Positions 22,020 through 34,370 of a stretch of DNA of 64,000 nucleotides are shown here, in pieces. The first letter of the stretch is position 1. Every line of letters starts with the position of its first letter. A program made the position numbers and the translations under genes. A model generated the notes under the pieces. The model saw only the letters and a program-made list of their open reading frames with translations, did not search any database and had not been told where the DNA came from. Origin of the DNA: Gigaspora rosea (Eukaryota; Glomeromycota; Glomeromycetes; Diversisporales; Gigasporaceae); NCBI GenBank assembly GCA_003550325.1, contig QKWP01000830.1, positions 122,808 through 186,807 of the forward strand, in the 5' to 3' direction.

Positions 22020-22655
22020 TTCAAGTTTAGGCCATCAAAGTAAAATTTTAGTTTTGCATTACCCGCAGACCCAAATTTTTCAAAAACCACAAATTTTTTT
22101 TTTTTTTTTTGGCCATAATTCTTTTAAAACAAGCATAATAATGTTTATTTTAATGATAATTAATGAATATATTATAGTTCGAAACAATCTAAAATCAGAA
22201 AATGTTTAAGGGATATCGGAACATTTCGGATTGTCTATAGGTCAGCGGGTTTTCGGAGGTCTGATGAATTGGATAACTAAAAATAAGAACTAGCACTCAG
22301 AGTCCTGGCGTTGCCCTGGGAATGGGGTTTCTGATTTTGTTGACTCATAGGCCTAAGTACCCGGAAGTGAGATTTCAAATTTATTCCTAGTATTGGTCTG
22401 GGTTTAAAATTTAAATAAAGGTTCAAATAAACCTAGCTTGGGTTTAAATGAACCCGTCTTTGGTCAAATGAACTGGTTCGGATTCAAATGAGCCGATTAG
22501 GTTCAAATGAATCCAATTGGGTTCAAATGAGACCGAATTGAGTTCAAATGACCTGAATTTGGATCACTTGAACCCAAATTAATTGCTCTTTTTTTATTTA
22601 TTTTTTAATATTTTTTTAATATTTTTATATATTTTTATATTTTTTAATTTTTATT
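22020..22655 (+). repeat. Dispersed composite repeat R2, copy 1
   Basis: Collinear with 48180-48665. Order: R1-like gccatcaaagtaaaatttt, ttaagggatatcgg, tataggtcagcgggttttcgg, actag plus hairpin (cctggcgttgccctggg, 22304-22320), agtacccggaagtgagattt, then a minisatellite of 22-24 bp units (ggttcaaatgaacccgaatt, 22425-22575) and a T-rich tail. The hairpin following actag is similar to other putative Helentron ends in the window, but the element class is uncertain. Confidence 0.65.
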
Positions 22656-22659
22656 TATT

Positions 22660-24799
22660 TACAAGTGTTTTGGGGGCGCCTTTTCGCTATGTTTCACCTA
22701 TCTATCATGCTAAATCCCGTACTAACTATTATGCTACGCCCCATACTATTTTGCACGCCCATACTAATTACCGTGTTACTAACTATCTTGCCATGTCCCG
22801 AACTATCATGCTTTTACTATCATGCTACGTTCGTTATCGCGCAAAATGTTAGTACTGTATCAAAAAAAAAAGAAAAAACAAATACTATCGTGTTACTTAG
22901 TGATTTGCCGCGTACAGTACTATACGTACTGTACGTACTGTATGCTAAAATTTTTGCTGATCACTTGTTTCAGCCAATCAGATGCCATTAAAGAACTATA
23001 CATACAGTACGTAAAATTTTTCAGGTATCATATAAATGGCACATCACTAGTGTTAATAATGTCTTGAACTATCATGCATGCCATACTAACTACCATCTTA
23101 CTAACTATCTTGTTATGTCCCGAACTATCATGCCTCTACTATCATACGTTCGTTATTGTGCTACATCCGTTTGTTCTAAAGAAAAAAAAACATTAGTACT
23201 GTATATTAAAAAATATATATATTACTATGTTACTAATGTCCCAAACTATCATGCCTCTACTATTGTGCTATGTTCTGTTCTAAAGAAAAAAAGAAACATT
23301 AGCACTGTATAAAAAAAAAAAACAAAAAAATAGGACTGTGCTACTAACTATCTTGTTACATCCAGAGCATCATATTCCTACTATCATGTTATGTTAGTTA
23401 TCATGCGAAATGTTAGTACTGTAATTAAAAATATATATATATATTATCATGCTACTAACATTCCAAATTATCCTATTGTGCTACATTCACGCTACGGTTT
23501 GTTCTAAAGAAAAAAAGAACATTATTATACTGTATATAAAAAAACCAATGTGCTACTAACTATCTTGCTATGTCTTGAACTATCAAGCGTTAACTATTAT
23601 ATGTTTGTTATTGCACTACGTTTTGTTCTAAAGAAAAAAAGAAACATTAGTATTGTATATATATATATATATACAAGTGTTTTGGGGTGCCGCTGGCACC
23701 TTTTCAATAATAGAAAGTACCCGTAATGAACGAAACTCAATTTTTAAAGTTTCGCTCTGTTTCTATTATCATGCTAAATCCTATATTAACTATTATACTA
23801 CGCCACAGACTATTATACATGCCCTATTAACCACTGTGCTACTAACTATCTTGCTACATCCCGAACTTTCATGCTTTTACTATTATGTTATCATGCGAAA
23901 CGTTAGTACTGTATCAAAAAAAAATACTATTGTGTTACTAATGTCTTGACTATCATGCATGCCTATACTAACTATCATGCTACTAACTATTTTGCTACAT
24001 CCCGAACTATCATGCTTTTTAGTACTGCATTATAGATTACTGTGCTACTAACTATCTTTCTATGTCCTGAACTATCATGCCTCTACTATCATATGTTCGT
24101 AATCACGCTACTTTCTGTTCGTTCTAAAGAAAAAGAAGCATTTGTACTATATATAAAAAAATTATCGTATTACTAACATCCCGAAATATCATGCCTCTAC
24201 TATCTACTATCGTGCTATGTTCTGTTCTAAAGAAAAAAAGAAATGTTAGTACTGTATAAAAAAATACTACTGTTCTACTAACTATCTATTTTATTACGTT
24301 CCGAAGCATCATGTTCCTACTATCATGCTACATTAGTTATCACGTGAAATGATAATATTGTATCAAAAAAATAAAAATAAAAATAAAAAAAACATGATTA
24401 TGTTACTAACTATCTTGTTATGTCCGAACTATTATGCTTCTACTATCGTACGTTCATTATCACACTACGGTCTATTCTGAAGAAAAAAAGAAATGTTAAA
24501 GAAAAAAATACTACTGTACTACTAACTATCTTGCTATGTTCTGAACTATCATGCATATACAAAAAAAAACAAAATAAATATTACCATATTACTAACGCTC
24601 CAAACTATTATACTTCTATTATCATGCTACCTTCATTATCGTGCTATGTTCTATTCTAAGAAAAAAAGAAACGTTAGTATTGTATATAAAAAAAAAGACA
24701 CTTCTGTGCTACTAACAATTTTGCTAAGTCCCAAACCATCATGTTCATTATTGCATGAAAAGTTAGTATTGTATTAAAAAAAAAGAAAAAAATACTATC
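22660..24799 (+). repeat. Diverged satellite-like array
   Basis: Units of roughly 130-250 bp recur about ten times. Landmarks are actatcttgctatgtcccga, actatcatgcttctactatc, cgttcgttatc.cgctac, gttctaaagaaaaaaagaaa and cgttagtactgtat. Copies vary in length through A-run and (TA)n expansion. Short open frames of 79-108 codons within it are repeat artefacts. acaagtgttttgggg occurs at 22661 and 23673, hinting at a longer higher-order unit. Confidence 0.8.
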
Positions 24800-24807
24800 A
24801 TACTAAC

Positions 24808-25223
24808 TAATGAAAAAGATTTGAAATTTTTTTTTTGTTCTTTGGGAACATAAAATATTAAATTTATGTTCCCAAAAAATTTTTAATGTTCTGATAACTA
24901 AATCTCTCTCTTTTCCTCTCACTCTTACTCTCACTCACTTTTCCTCACTCACTCACTCTCACTTACTCACAATACACACACACACACACTCTCTCTCTCT
25001 CTCTCTCTCTCCTTCTCTTACTCTCTAACTCCCTCACTCTCTCACTTACTTACTCTCTCTATTTCTCTCTCTTATACAAAAAAATATCTTTATAGAAAAC
25101 ACAAATTATAACTTTTATGTTCCCACTTTGTTCCTAATAAGGAACATAAATTTTAAATTTAGTGTTCCTAAATTTTTTTTAAATGTTCCTGGGAACACTG
25201 GGAACATCAAATCTTTAACACTG
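24808..25223. mobile_element. hAT-type MITE with CT tract, copy 2
   Basis: Matches 13588-14301 on both sides of a shorter CT tract (24902-25075): gaaaaagatttgaaat, gggaacataaaatatt, atgttcccactttgttcct and gaacatcaaatctttaacac. Flanked by atactaac (24800-24807) and ttactaac (25224-25231), a 7-of-8 direct repeat. Inserted into the satellite-like array. Confidence 0.8.
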
Positions 25224-25375
25224 TTACTAACTATCATGCTTCTACTATTGCACATTCGTTATCCATATCTGTATAAGAACAGAAGCAATTTTCTAAATCT
25301 GAAAGATACAAAGTGTATGTAACAAACAAAAATCATTAATTCATAGTAATAGACAAATTATGGATCTATTACGAC
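25224..25375 (+). repeat. Continuation of the satellite-like array
   Basis: Resumes with ttactaactatcatgcttct and carries on to gaagcaattttctaaat, matching 26390-26530. Confidence 0.7.
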
Positions 25376-25661
25376 TAGGTTTCTGCAATTTGATTTGATC
25401 TTCAAATATTTGAATCAAATATTTGATCAAATTCAAATTCAAATTTGACTATATTTGATTTGATCAAATTCAAATATAGTCAAATTTGATTTGGTTTGAC
25501 AAATAATTGATTTTATTTGAAAATTACTATTAAAAATTCAAATTCAAATCAAATTCAAATTCAAATATTTGAATCAAATCAAATTCAAATCAGGGTCAAT
25601 TTGATTTGATCAAATTCAAATTGATCCAATATTTGATTTGATTTGAATTTGAGGAACCCTA
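25376..25661. mobile_element. hAT-type MITE of caaatttgatt words, copy 1
   Basis: Starts taggtttctgcaatttgatt and ends gaggaacccta. The perfect 8-bp direct repeat attacgac flanks it at 25368-25375 and 25662-25669. The body is an almost pure mixture of caaattcaaa and tttgatttga words that folds extensively. Ends fit the hAT YARNG rule (taggg at the right end read inwards). A second copy, more than 90 per cent alike by eye, is at 34371-34638. Confidence 0.9.
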
Positions 25662-26600
25662 ATTACGACATTATGCATTAACATACAAATAATCAAATGT
25701 TGCAATAATTATTTATTTTGAAGTTTCCCACGTAGAGATTGTACCCGTTGGGAAAACCTCTACCCGGTTACTATTAAATTACCCAGATATCCAGATAAAT
25801 TACTATTTCTCACAATTGCAAGTTTTACCCAGGTACAATCACTATTCCCACGGTCTAATTATAGTTTAGCAAATCAAAATGGCAAATAATACAATTACTC
25901 AAATATAATAATAAAAAATGATTATAATTACCTTATATATTTCTGTTAGCTTTTTTTCCATATTTGGTCGCATTTTTTGGATATGACCAATCATGAACGT
26001 TTAAACAGAAAATAGATAGATTGTAAAATCGGTAAGCATATTCATATTAGATTTGTAATCTGTCATCATTATTAATACATCAAATATTTGTCATATTATT
26101 TTTCCACACTATGATCACGTTTTCCAGATATGAAATAAAATAATTGTCATATTTCATTCTAAAGAAAAAAACTAGTAATATTGTATATAAAAAAATACTG
26201 TTGTGCTACTATCTTGCTATGCCCCTAACTATCATGCTTGCTAAGTTCATTATCATACAAAAAGTTAGTATTGCATTATAAAAAGAGAAAAGAAAATAAA
26301 AAATAAAAAATACTACTGTGCTACTAACTATCTTGCTTGTCCCAAACTATCATGCTTCTACTATCATTCATTCATTATCTATATCTTAGTTAATCTAATT
26401 TCAAAGATACAAAGTGCGCATAAGAATGGAAGCAATTTTCTAAATTCGAAAGATGCAAAGTGTACATAAAGAACTAAAGTTGATTTTTAAAAAATAATCA
26501 AGAGAACTGATTATTAATAGATAAATTATGAATTTATTACGATATTATGCAATAATATGCAAATGATTAAATGTCGCAATAATTACAGATTAAAAAGTAA
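25662..26600 (+). repeat. Array remnant including an empty MITE site
   Basis: 26150-26390 repeats the array landmarks. 26400-26600 is parallel to 25260-25375 plus 25670-25720 but lacks the MITE: gaatttattacgatattatg (26530-26549) reads straight across the insertion point. 25730-26150 is AT-rich spacer with some tandem similarity (tttccatatttggtcgca and tttccacactatgatcacg). Confidence 0.7.
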
Positions 26601-27404
26601 CTGATCATTATTTTTAACATATAATAATGTTTTCCCCCATGCCCTAATCACATACCTAGTTACGACTAATCAAAAACGTTAAGCACAGAACTTAAAATTA
26701 AAATACTATAATATATTATATATATATAAATATATATAGTAAAAATTAAATAATATAGATATAAGGGCCATTAACGCTAACGTTTATTTGGTATAATCAT
26801 TGTGAATTTCAACATGTGATTGTGACTATTTATGCCATCCATTTTTCGCACGTGCAAAATGATTTGTAAAAATGTACCAGACAATTGTGATACTTCAATT
26901 CACATGAATAGAATGATTGGTAAAAATGTAACGGACACATGTGATAAGATGACAATTTTATTATAAGGGAATTTATTATGTTATTTATCAAAATATACCA
27001 GGAATGTAAGTGTATAGTTTTACTGGCATCTAAATCGAAAGCAAAATCTTAAAGCTAATTGGTGTACATTTTTTCTCATGATTATTACCTGTTTTAACAT
27101 AAAATTTCTAATTTTTAGAAAAGTTAAAGCGAAGTGAAATTTAGTTAGGAGGTTTATATATTTATATCAAGTGTGCGGCGGGTTATGCAGCATGCAGATT
27201 ATGGAATAACTTCCACTCTAATCCAACCCAACAATTTTATATATAAAATTTATCATTAATTGGTCATAAGATGATTATATATTACAAAAATTCGTTCTTC
27301 TTTAGTAAATAATAATCTGATATCATTTGTAATACTTCATTATTATGATCAATAGCTTGCCATTTAAAGTAAAATCAGTTATAAACTTTTATTAAAAAAT
27401 GATT
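26601..27404. other. Intergenic, nothing recognised
   Basis: AT-rich. 26830-26960 contains two loosely similar segments (gatt.gtaaaaatgta.c.gaca). Confidence 0.5.
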
Positions 27405-27890
27405 CATAATACCAGTACGATCACATGAAATGTGAAAGAGATGGTTCTGATCAACTTTTTGATGCACTATGTTGATTTTTGAAAAATCCTTTTAGGTTGA
27501 AATAATGATTTCCATTTATTCACAATTACAATATACTAGTACGATCACATGAAATGTGTGAGGGATGGTTTAATTAATGTTTTTAGGCATGGCCTATGCT
27601 AATTTTCGCAGAATCCTTTTTTAGTAGAAGTAATGGTTTTCATTTATTCATTTTTGGAAGGAGTCAACATTTTTACATATACTGTAATGTCATAAGTCGA
27701 TTATGCAATATAATACAAACGTGACGTTATACCAGTATAATCATGTTTCTTGTGAAACATGAAATATGTATAGGGATGGTTGGAATCAACTTTATTTATA
27801 TCGCTTATACTGATTTTCTTGGAATCCTTTTTTGGTAAACATTATGATTCTCGTTTATCTGTTATTGGAAAGAAGTTAATTTTTTAATAA
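27405..27890 (+). repeat. Three diverged tandem copies, 130-190 bp
   Basis: Each copy starts with acca/tagtacgatcacatgaaatgtg-like sequence, then gggatggtt, atcaact, aatccttttt and atttattc. Copies begin near 27411, 27536 and 27732. A partial fourth with tggtatgatcatatgcacatg is near 28129. Confidence 0.65.
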
Positions 27891-29319
27891 CGAATAGAGT
27901 AATTGTATTAGGTATGTCATTATGATGAAATAATTGTGTTATTTTTCTTTGAACATAAATATTAAATATTAAAATATTCTGGTTAATGCATCGCTTTGAT
28001 TATAGGTGATGATTTTCGTTAGTTGAGTGGTATGGTGGGCTCAATGGTATTATGAGTTGAATTTTTTTCTTTTTTTTTACAATATGTTACATATAACAAT
28101 TCATTTACACAAAAAGGATTCTTTGTCTGGTATGATCATATGCACATGTAACGTGAGTGTAAATGAGTTCAACTTGTCTGGTAAGTTTTATGCGAGAGAG
28201 CATTATAGTGAAAATTGTGATTTCCGTTTGTCTGCTTTAAAGGGTTAAGCCCTTTGATGTATATAGTATTAACAATGGTATTTATTCCTATATGTGTGAA
28301 AACATACATGAATATATACAAATGTATATGCATGTTGTAGCAGATATTTTAATTGGTATAAAATTTCACAAACGATTACGATTATAGCTATTATTGTGAT
28401 TTAATTACTTACATACGAACCTGTTTATTAAAACATGAAACTGTGTTATGTGTTAAATATTATGTAAATATTTCAACCAAATATAAAATAGATGTCAATG
28501 GATGTTATCTAATCATTATGATAATCATTATGACTAAATACCCATGAAATTTATTATTATGACATTAAAGATTATTAATTTCAAAAATGATGCAATAAAT
28601 GCAATTGATCATCAAATTTTTAAATTCATATTTTTTTTCTTGACTTTGGGTTCATCTTTTGCTTAGTAACTAGTTTCGTTCTGCCTTGGTCAACTTACTT
28701 GTAATCACCTATCATATTTTACTAACATTTGTTTTACTAATAAGTTTATTTTACGGATAATCAATTTACAGTTAAATTATTTCGTAAATAAAACATTTTA
28801 CTAATAGCTCAATTGCAAAGTAATTCTAATCAATATTATTAGAATTAAATGTAGAATCAAGTTATATGAGTTATTGTTTAATTATGAAATAAACTTGTTT
28901 GTAAACTAATCATCTGTAAAATAGGCTTGCTAGTAAAGCAAATATCAATGAAATGCGGTGTCTTTAAAGTAACTATTAGTATGCAGATTTCTTCATGATG
29001 AACAATTATTGGGTGCACAGTAATTTGGGAAGTTTTGTCAAAAGTAAGATTGGAAGCCTTTATGGAATTACATATAATTTGTCGCCTCAACCTTAAATGT
29101 GGGCATTTACTGCTTAATGTTGTAATTGCGTTTGATTATTGAAGTAAGTATAGGTAGGTTCCATAACTATTTGCGCAATGCAAGGGCCTCTCATTTGGTA
29201 ATTAGGCACTATAGCTGCAATGACAGTACAAGAGGGTGAGTATGAAATTTAATTTAGTTCAGTTTAATAATTGTGTTTCAAGTTGAGTATGAAGTTTGAT
29301 TTTGTTCACTTTATAATTA
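27891..29319. other. Intergenic, nothing recognised
   Basis: AT-rich. Frames of 73 codons (28027-28248, +) and 70 codons (28878-29090, -) show no domain and no codon bias and are left out. Confidence 0.5.
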
Positions 29320-29790
29320 GGCCATAAAAGTTATTTTGCGTTTTACATTACCTGCTGATCCATTTTTCAATTTTTAGATTTTTTTTATTTTTTTTTTTAG
29401 ATCTCAATTGTACCATTGTTCGATTTTTTAATATTTATTTTTTTCTGATATTCTCATCCAGTGATGAGGACCTAAATTTCACATAATTGTCCGATAGGAG
29501 CTGATCTAAATTTTGATTCCTCATTGTGCAAAAGAAAAAATTAACCTTGCATAACCTTAACTGTGAGCATTATTCTATTAATTTAGTAAATTTAAAAAAA
29601 ATCTGACTGACCAACCCATGATTTCAGAGGCCATGTATTGAAAAATCAGCTTTACGTGACTTTAACCGAAATCGGTATAAAGTTTAATTTGTTCACTTTA
29701 ATGACTACGTTTCAAGAAAATGTATGAAAGTTTAATATAAACATTTAAGTGACCTATTTTTTCAACTGCTCTCATCTGCTGTCACCCGAT
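29320..29790 (-). repeat. Dispersed repeat R1, copy 3
   Basis: Contains aggccataaaagttatttt, gcgttttacattacctgc, a T/A-rich core, gcaaaagaaaaaattaacc, ttgcataaccttaa and tgtcacccgatgg. More diverged than the copies at 2048 and 15465. Confidence 0.5.
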
Positions 29791-29826
29791 GGAGAAATAT
29801 ATCTCTTAAACCAAAATAAAGATCAT

Positions 29827-29858
29827 ACTAGTCCTGCGCTGCATCACGCGCTGCGCAG
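29827..29858 (+). other. ACTAG plus GC stem-loop (possible Helentron terminus)
   Basis: actag at 29827-29831 is followed at once by ctgcgc..gcgcag (29834-29858). Downstream, 29935-30015 has two copies of ctgattggctagatcagg. Same layout as at 206. Confidence 0.3.
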
Positions 29859-30113
29859 TTACCTAATTAATTATTGTCTGAAAGACATTACAGACGGAGC
29901 AATAGTGATCCTGATGTCTGTGTGTTAACAAATTCTGAATCCTGATTGGCTAGATCAGGTGTAACATAAAAAATAATCAAAACAATAAAACTGATCCTAA
30001 TTGGCTAGATCAGATGTAGCATTTGATATTTGTTCTTCAGACTTTAAATAGTTCTCATTTTCCTAGTAAAATTTAAAATTGTGCCATCAAATTTATAGTT
30101 TGTCTGTTTAAAT

Positions 30114-30410
30114 AGGACCCCGGACATCTTTCATATAGGTCATAACTGGATTTTGGCCAATTTTGACCTAATTTGCTGAAAATGACAAAATCTATTTATT
30201 TAAATAACTTTTGATCCAGTAATAAAAATTGAATGAAATAATTTTATTAAATGCGCCTCACTGAGAGCTTCATTTTAAAAAAAAGTTCATTCAAATTGGA
30301 CCACTGAATGCCAAGATAATTGCCAAAAACTGATTTTTTGCTTTTCAAATTTTGGGGGTTTTTGCCGAAATGCGTAATGTATGACCTCTGTACTACATGT
30401 CCAGGGTCCT
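30114..30410. mobile_element. MITE with 8-bp target duplication
   Basis: Ends aggaccccggacat and atgtccagggtcct are inverted repeats, and an inner block gtcata pairs as well. gtttaaat flanks it directly at 30106-30113 and 30411-30418. 297 bp, non-coding. The duplication length suits hAT or P-type elements, but the ends do not fit the hAT YARNG rule, so the superfamily is open. Confidence 0.75.
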
Positions 30411-30418
30411 GTTTAAAT

Positions 30419-30874
30419 GTTTTAATTGGTTACTTGCGCAATGACATTTTAGATTATTCAAAATTTATAATAGTAGTTACTACGAAGTTCTAGAAATCTG
30501 TAACATTTTTGATCGTCTACATGATTGGGGATATATGGCCAGTTTGTTTACTTAATTGTTGTATACGAATATTCTATAATTACATTATCGTAATGGTTTG
30601 TCATAGATTATTACAACATTTTTGAGATTTTCTTAAAATGAATTAATAAAAAAATCATTATTCCTACCAAACTAGAATTTCATATGATCATACTTATTTT
30701 ATAATGGCCTCAAGTTAGCATCAACTGCAATAATTAAAATAAAAATATATTAATTTTCAAAAACTATCTGTAGTATCATACTTAGTATGTTCCTAGTTTT
30801 AGTGCGACTATGTCACGCAGCTACCTAATTTATATTCAAAGTCATCTATTATCATTTGGGAAAATCCTGCAATT
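30419..30874. other. Intergenic; ends with the left SINE target duplication
   Basis: No gene recognised. 30861-30874 is the left copy of the 14-bp direct repeat around the next element. Confidence 0.5.
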
Positions 30875-31910
30875 GGGTTGTGGCAACATAGTGTAGTTGG
30901 ATTGTTGTCACCCCCAAGTAGTTGTAACTAAGGTACAGGGTTTGAATCCTACTGAAGATGATTTCGAAGGATTTATCTGTGTTATGGTAACCTGGACTCT
31001 GAGCTCAGATTTACAAATTTGTTTCCTAGGTTATACCAACTCGTATTGGGAGCTCTGGCGCTGTGTTAAGCACAGAATTGGGGCGCATAGATCCTGGGAG
31101 CGCAGGCGCTGTGTTATGCACAGAACAATAGGACAAAAGTAAACTATACTTGGCAAGACCTGAGTAGAGAGGTAGCCAGACTTTTGACGGTACCTAACAG
31201 GAATCAGACGGGGAATGACCGGTAGTGGACTGACTGGAAGCGGACTTACGACAAAAGGGTTTATGCGGACCCTACCAACTGGACCACCGAGGGTCACCAG
31301 AGAAAAAAGATATGTGTTTCAGAATCATGTACCAGGGGAGGGGCCCTGGGTTCGCCAGGGCAGACCAACCCTTCCGGGTCCTTGGATTGGAAGTAGGAAG
31401 GCAACCGGGGGAAGAAAGCTTCTGGGGGAAAGAAGCCGAAAAAAGAATAGGACAGTACTGAGGTCAGGTGAACTCTATAAGGGCAAAAGTAGGTAGTGAT
31501 AGCGATTAGGTAACTACCCTAACTGCAAGTGTTGGTTTCAGCAAATGTGTACGCTACCGAAGTGTAGGTGATACCTGTATGAGACAGGGACTGCTCTATC
31601 AAGTTTCCCACTGGGATAAACTAGTTCTAAGGGGGACTGGTTAGCATCCAGAACAGTGTTTCGGTGATACAGGATGGGCTGACAGGAGGTAGTAATCAGA
31701 GGGTTTAAAAAGGCAATGCCAGTATGTGGGTTGCAGGTATGACAGCTAGTAGGTGGCTACTTAAATAGGCAACTAAAAGTTGCAGGTGAGGCTAGTTGTA
31801 CTCTCGTCAATGTACAAATGTCGGATGTTTCTCCATGTAGGGCATCCGGGGTCTAATTATCTTGAATAAAAAAGCTCTCCTCCGAAGTAGGCACTTTGAC
31901 TTGAAAAAAA
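30875..31910 (+). mobile_element. tRNA-headed SINE-like retroposon, about 1 kb
   Basis: The head has both RNA polymerase III boxes at tRNA spacing: box A tagtgtagttgg (30889-30900, one mismatch to TRGCNNAGYNGG) and box B ggtttgaatcc (30939-30949, one mismatch to GGTTCGANTCC). The element ends in an 11-A tail (31904-31914), and aaaatcctgcaatt is repeated exactly at 30861-30874 and 31911-31924, the mark of target-primed insertion. The body of about 950 bp is strikingly GC-rich and purine-rich for this window and has a 48-bp tandem duplication (gggagc.c.ggcgctgtgtta, starts 31048 and 31096). It is much longer than usual SINEs (100-600 bp). No long frame survives, so it is not an obvious truncated LINE. 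It would depend on another element's reverse transcriptase. Confidence 0.82.
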
Positions 31911-32171
31911 AAAATCCTGCAATTTACATAACGAAAAACTTTCTTTGTGCAATAGCCCGTTTTTAGTTCATTTTTAAGAATACTATTCCTCTCGCTTAAC
32001 TGCTATTGCTGCTGAAAATTAAACAAGCCAATCACAACGCAGTATAAGCCTAGTTAATCATGTGATTAATGTTGATCAATGAGATTTGACCAAATATTCT
32101 TGAGATGTATTTGTTTAACCCCCTCCTCATATCTGAGTCTAGTGTTGTCACTTGGACTGGACTCAGAATGA

Positions 32172-32654
32172 TGTTAGCTCTGCTGATCTGGGCCTTTGCC
32201 AAATTCTAGATCACAAGGTTGCTGCATCTGAAATGGCAGATCTGTCATTTCTGCTATATCAGTCATTTTTGCCATCTATAGCAGATCAGGAAGAACTGGT
32301 ATAAATGATAAATATGGAAGAACTGGCATAAATGATAGATCCATCAGTTCTGAAAGAAATGCCTTATCTTGTTATTAATAGATATTTTTTATAAATACAT
32401 GCAATATTTGCTTTACTATGTAGGCATGTTTGCTATAATCATTAATTAATATAAATAAAGGACACTCTAATTGATTTTATAAATTACATCATACTTTCTT
32501 TTGATTTACCATATCATACTATAAATACAAACCCTCTAGCTTGTATAAACTAAAACAAACTACTGTACAGCTCTGTGCCTCTGTGCTCATGTATCTTCCT
32601 GTTAAGAGTTGCTCTATTAGCCTTGATTTATAAGAGGTACTTTGAAGGTTAACA
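32172..32654 (+). repeat. 5' LTR of the non-autonomous element
   Basis: Matches the right-hand LTR through tagctctgctgatctgggc, ttttgccatctatagcagat, tatcttgttattaatagata, gtaggcatgtttgctat and agcctttatttctgagaggt-like blocks. Starts tgtta and ends taaca. Sequence similarity to the partner is about 80 per cent by eye. Confidence 0.75.
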
Positions 32655-34370
32655 ATTGGTGGTAATTATGAGATCCATAATGAAAATCAACATTAAATTT
32701 GTAAGAAGAACTTTGTATAAGTTAAAAGGTTGTTTGTATAAGCTATAGATTTGACAAAAGAACTCTATAATGAAATAAGAACTCCAAAAATGAAAGTCAT
32801 ACTCTTAACACCAATAGCAAAAATCTTCTTTATACTGAAGGAAAGATCATAATGTTTTCAAATTCAAATATAAAACTCTTGGACAAGAAATGAATCATGC
32901 TAACTAGAGCACCTACCTGGAACAAACTAAAGAGCTTCAAAAAATAATAAATAAAATCTTTGTAGTTCCCTCTATGATAAACAGATATCTATAGCCCTAG
33001 ATTTTATACTAGAAGTGTTAGAATATGTTATTATGAAAAATGAAGAAGACTCAAAAAAGAAAGGCAAAATTATAAAGACAGCCTGATATCAGATAATACA
33101 AATCCAAAATCAAAAAGACTGAATATAAGCTGTCTGAATGGCATTGAGAACTAAAGTATCACAATGCATCAGATAATAAGTATAGTACAAACTGGTATTG
33201 TAAAAATGATAACAGATTAGAAATTGAGAAAAAGCTATCTAATTACTACTAAGAAGGCACTTACCAAAAGTTAAAGTATTTTAAATCTGAGTACAAAGAA
33301 GAAAAAATCTGGAGCTTCATATACTCTCCATAACAAGAAGAGAAAGCTATTAAAAAAAATCAAAAAAGATTTATACAAAAGAGAAAAAAAAAAGAATCAA
33401 AAAGAAAGAAAATAACTATAGAAAATTGCTACAAGAAGTACTTAATTTTTGTAACACCCTATATGAAAAATAAATCAAAAAAAGAAGTAGCTATTAAAAT
33501 AAATGCTATACTAGAACTCAAAAGCTTGGTCTTGGATGAAATTAAGGATTTTGACAAATTAAAGTAGTTATAGATGCATCTTGCAGGAGCTCTATATTGA
33601 TGTTTGAGAAAATTAGCTCAAATAAATGGAATCAAAAAGAAATAAAATTAGAGAAAGTAGAATTGAATGTTGTGTCTATGAAATCCAATAATAAAATAAA
33701 GGAATTCAACAAGATAAAGGTTAGCAAAGTTAAAAATGAAAAGAATAAGAAGGTAACACTTGAATGGAATCTAAGACCTACTGTGACTGAAGTTCTTAAC
33801 ACCTACTATTATCTCAACTAACTCATAGAAGAAACCTTCGATAATGCTAAGTTTGGTTTTAACAAAGAACAAAAAAATGTATTAAAAGTACTTATTAAAG
33901 AAATAGCTACTGCATGTGATATACTCATACAAAGATTGGCCCCTAGAGAAAAAGAACCCACCTAAAAGCCCAAAAGTGAAATTAATGATAAAAGTAAAGA
34001 AACTAAAAAAGGCAGATATAAAACTAATTTTGACAGTTCTAAGAGCTTTGAAATCAATGATGAAGAAGCCTGGCTATTTGAACTAAAAAAGAAAAAAAAT
34101 TGAATAAAAAGAAGTTTTAGTAAGTTTTCTAAAACCAGTTGAAGTTAATATTATCAGTAAAATGAAATTAGAAGCCTTCAAAAAAGAAAACATATTAGCT
34201 CTACTTACAAAACCTAGGGAAATTGTGGATGGCAAGGCTGGAATAAAAGAAATTATAAAACATTAAATAAAGATGAAAAAGAAAGTGTTAAAGAGCAGTG
34301 AAATGGTAGAGGTAAAAGTTCTTGTAATTGAAGCAGTAACAGGAAATGTATTAATGATGATAGTAATGAT

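Noticed and set aside
22583..24659. Several frames of 64-108 codons
   Set aside because: Produced by the satellite-like array, in different frames in different units, with no conserved protein.
22660..26480. CRISPR array
   Set aside because: The repeats are diverged, of unequal length, without regular unique spacers, and the genome is eukaryotic.
30889..30960. Functional tRNA gene
   Set aside because: Boxes A and B are present, but acceptor and anticodon stems do not pair convincingly and the sequence is the head of a retroposon with A tail and target duplication.
30897..31496. Frames of 81-93 codons on both strands in GC-rich DNA
   Set aside because: They lie in the SINE-like element, overlap each other on opposite strands and show no domain; GC richness alone explains the lack of stops.
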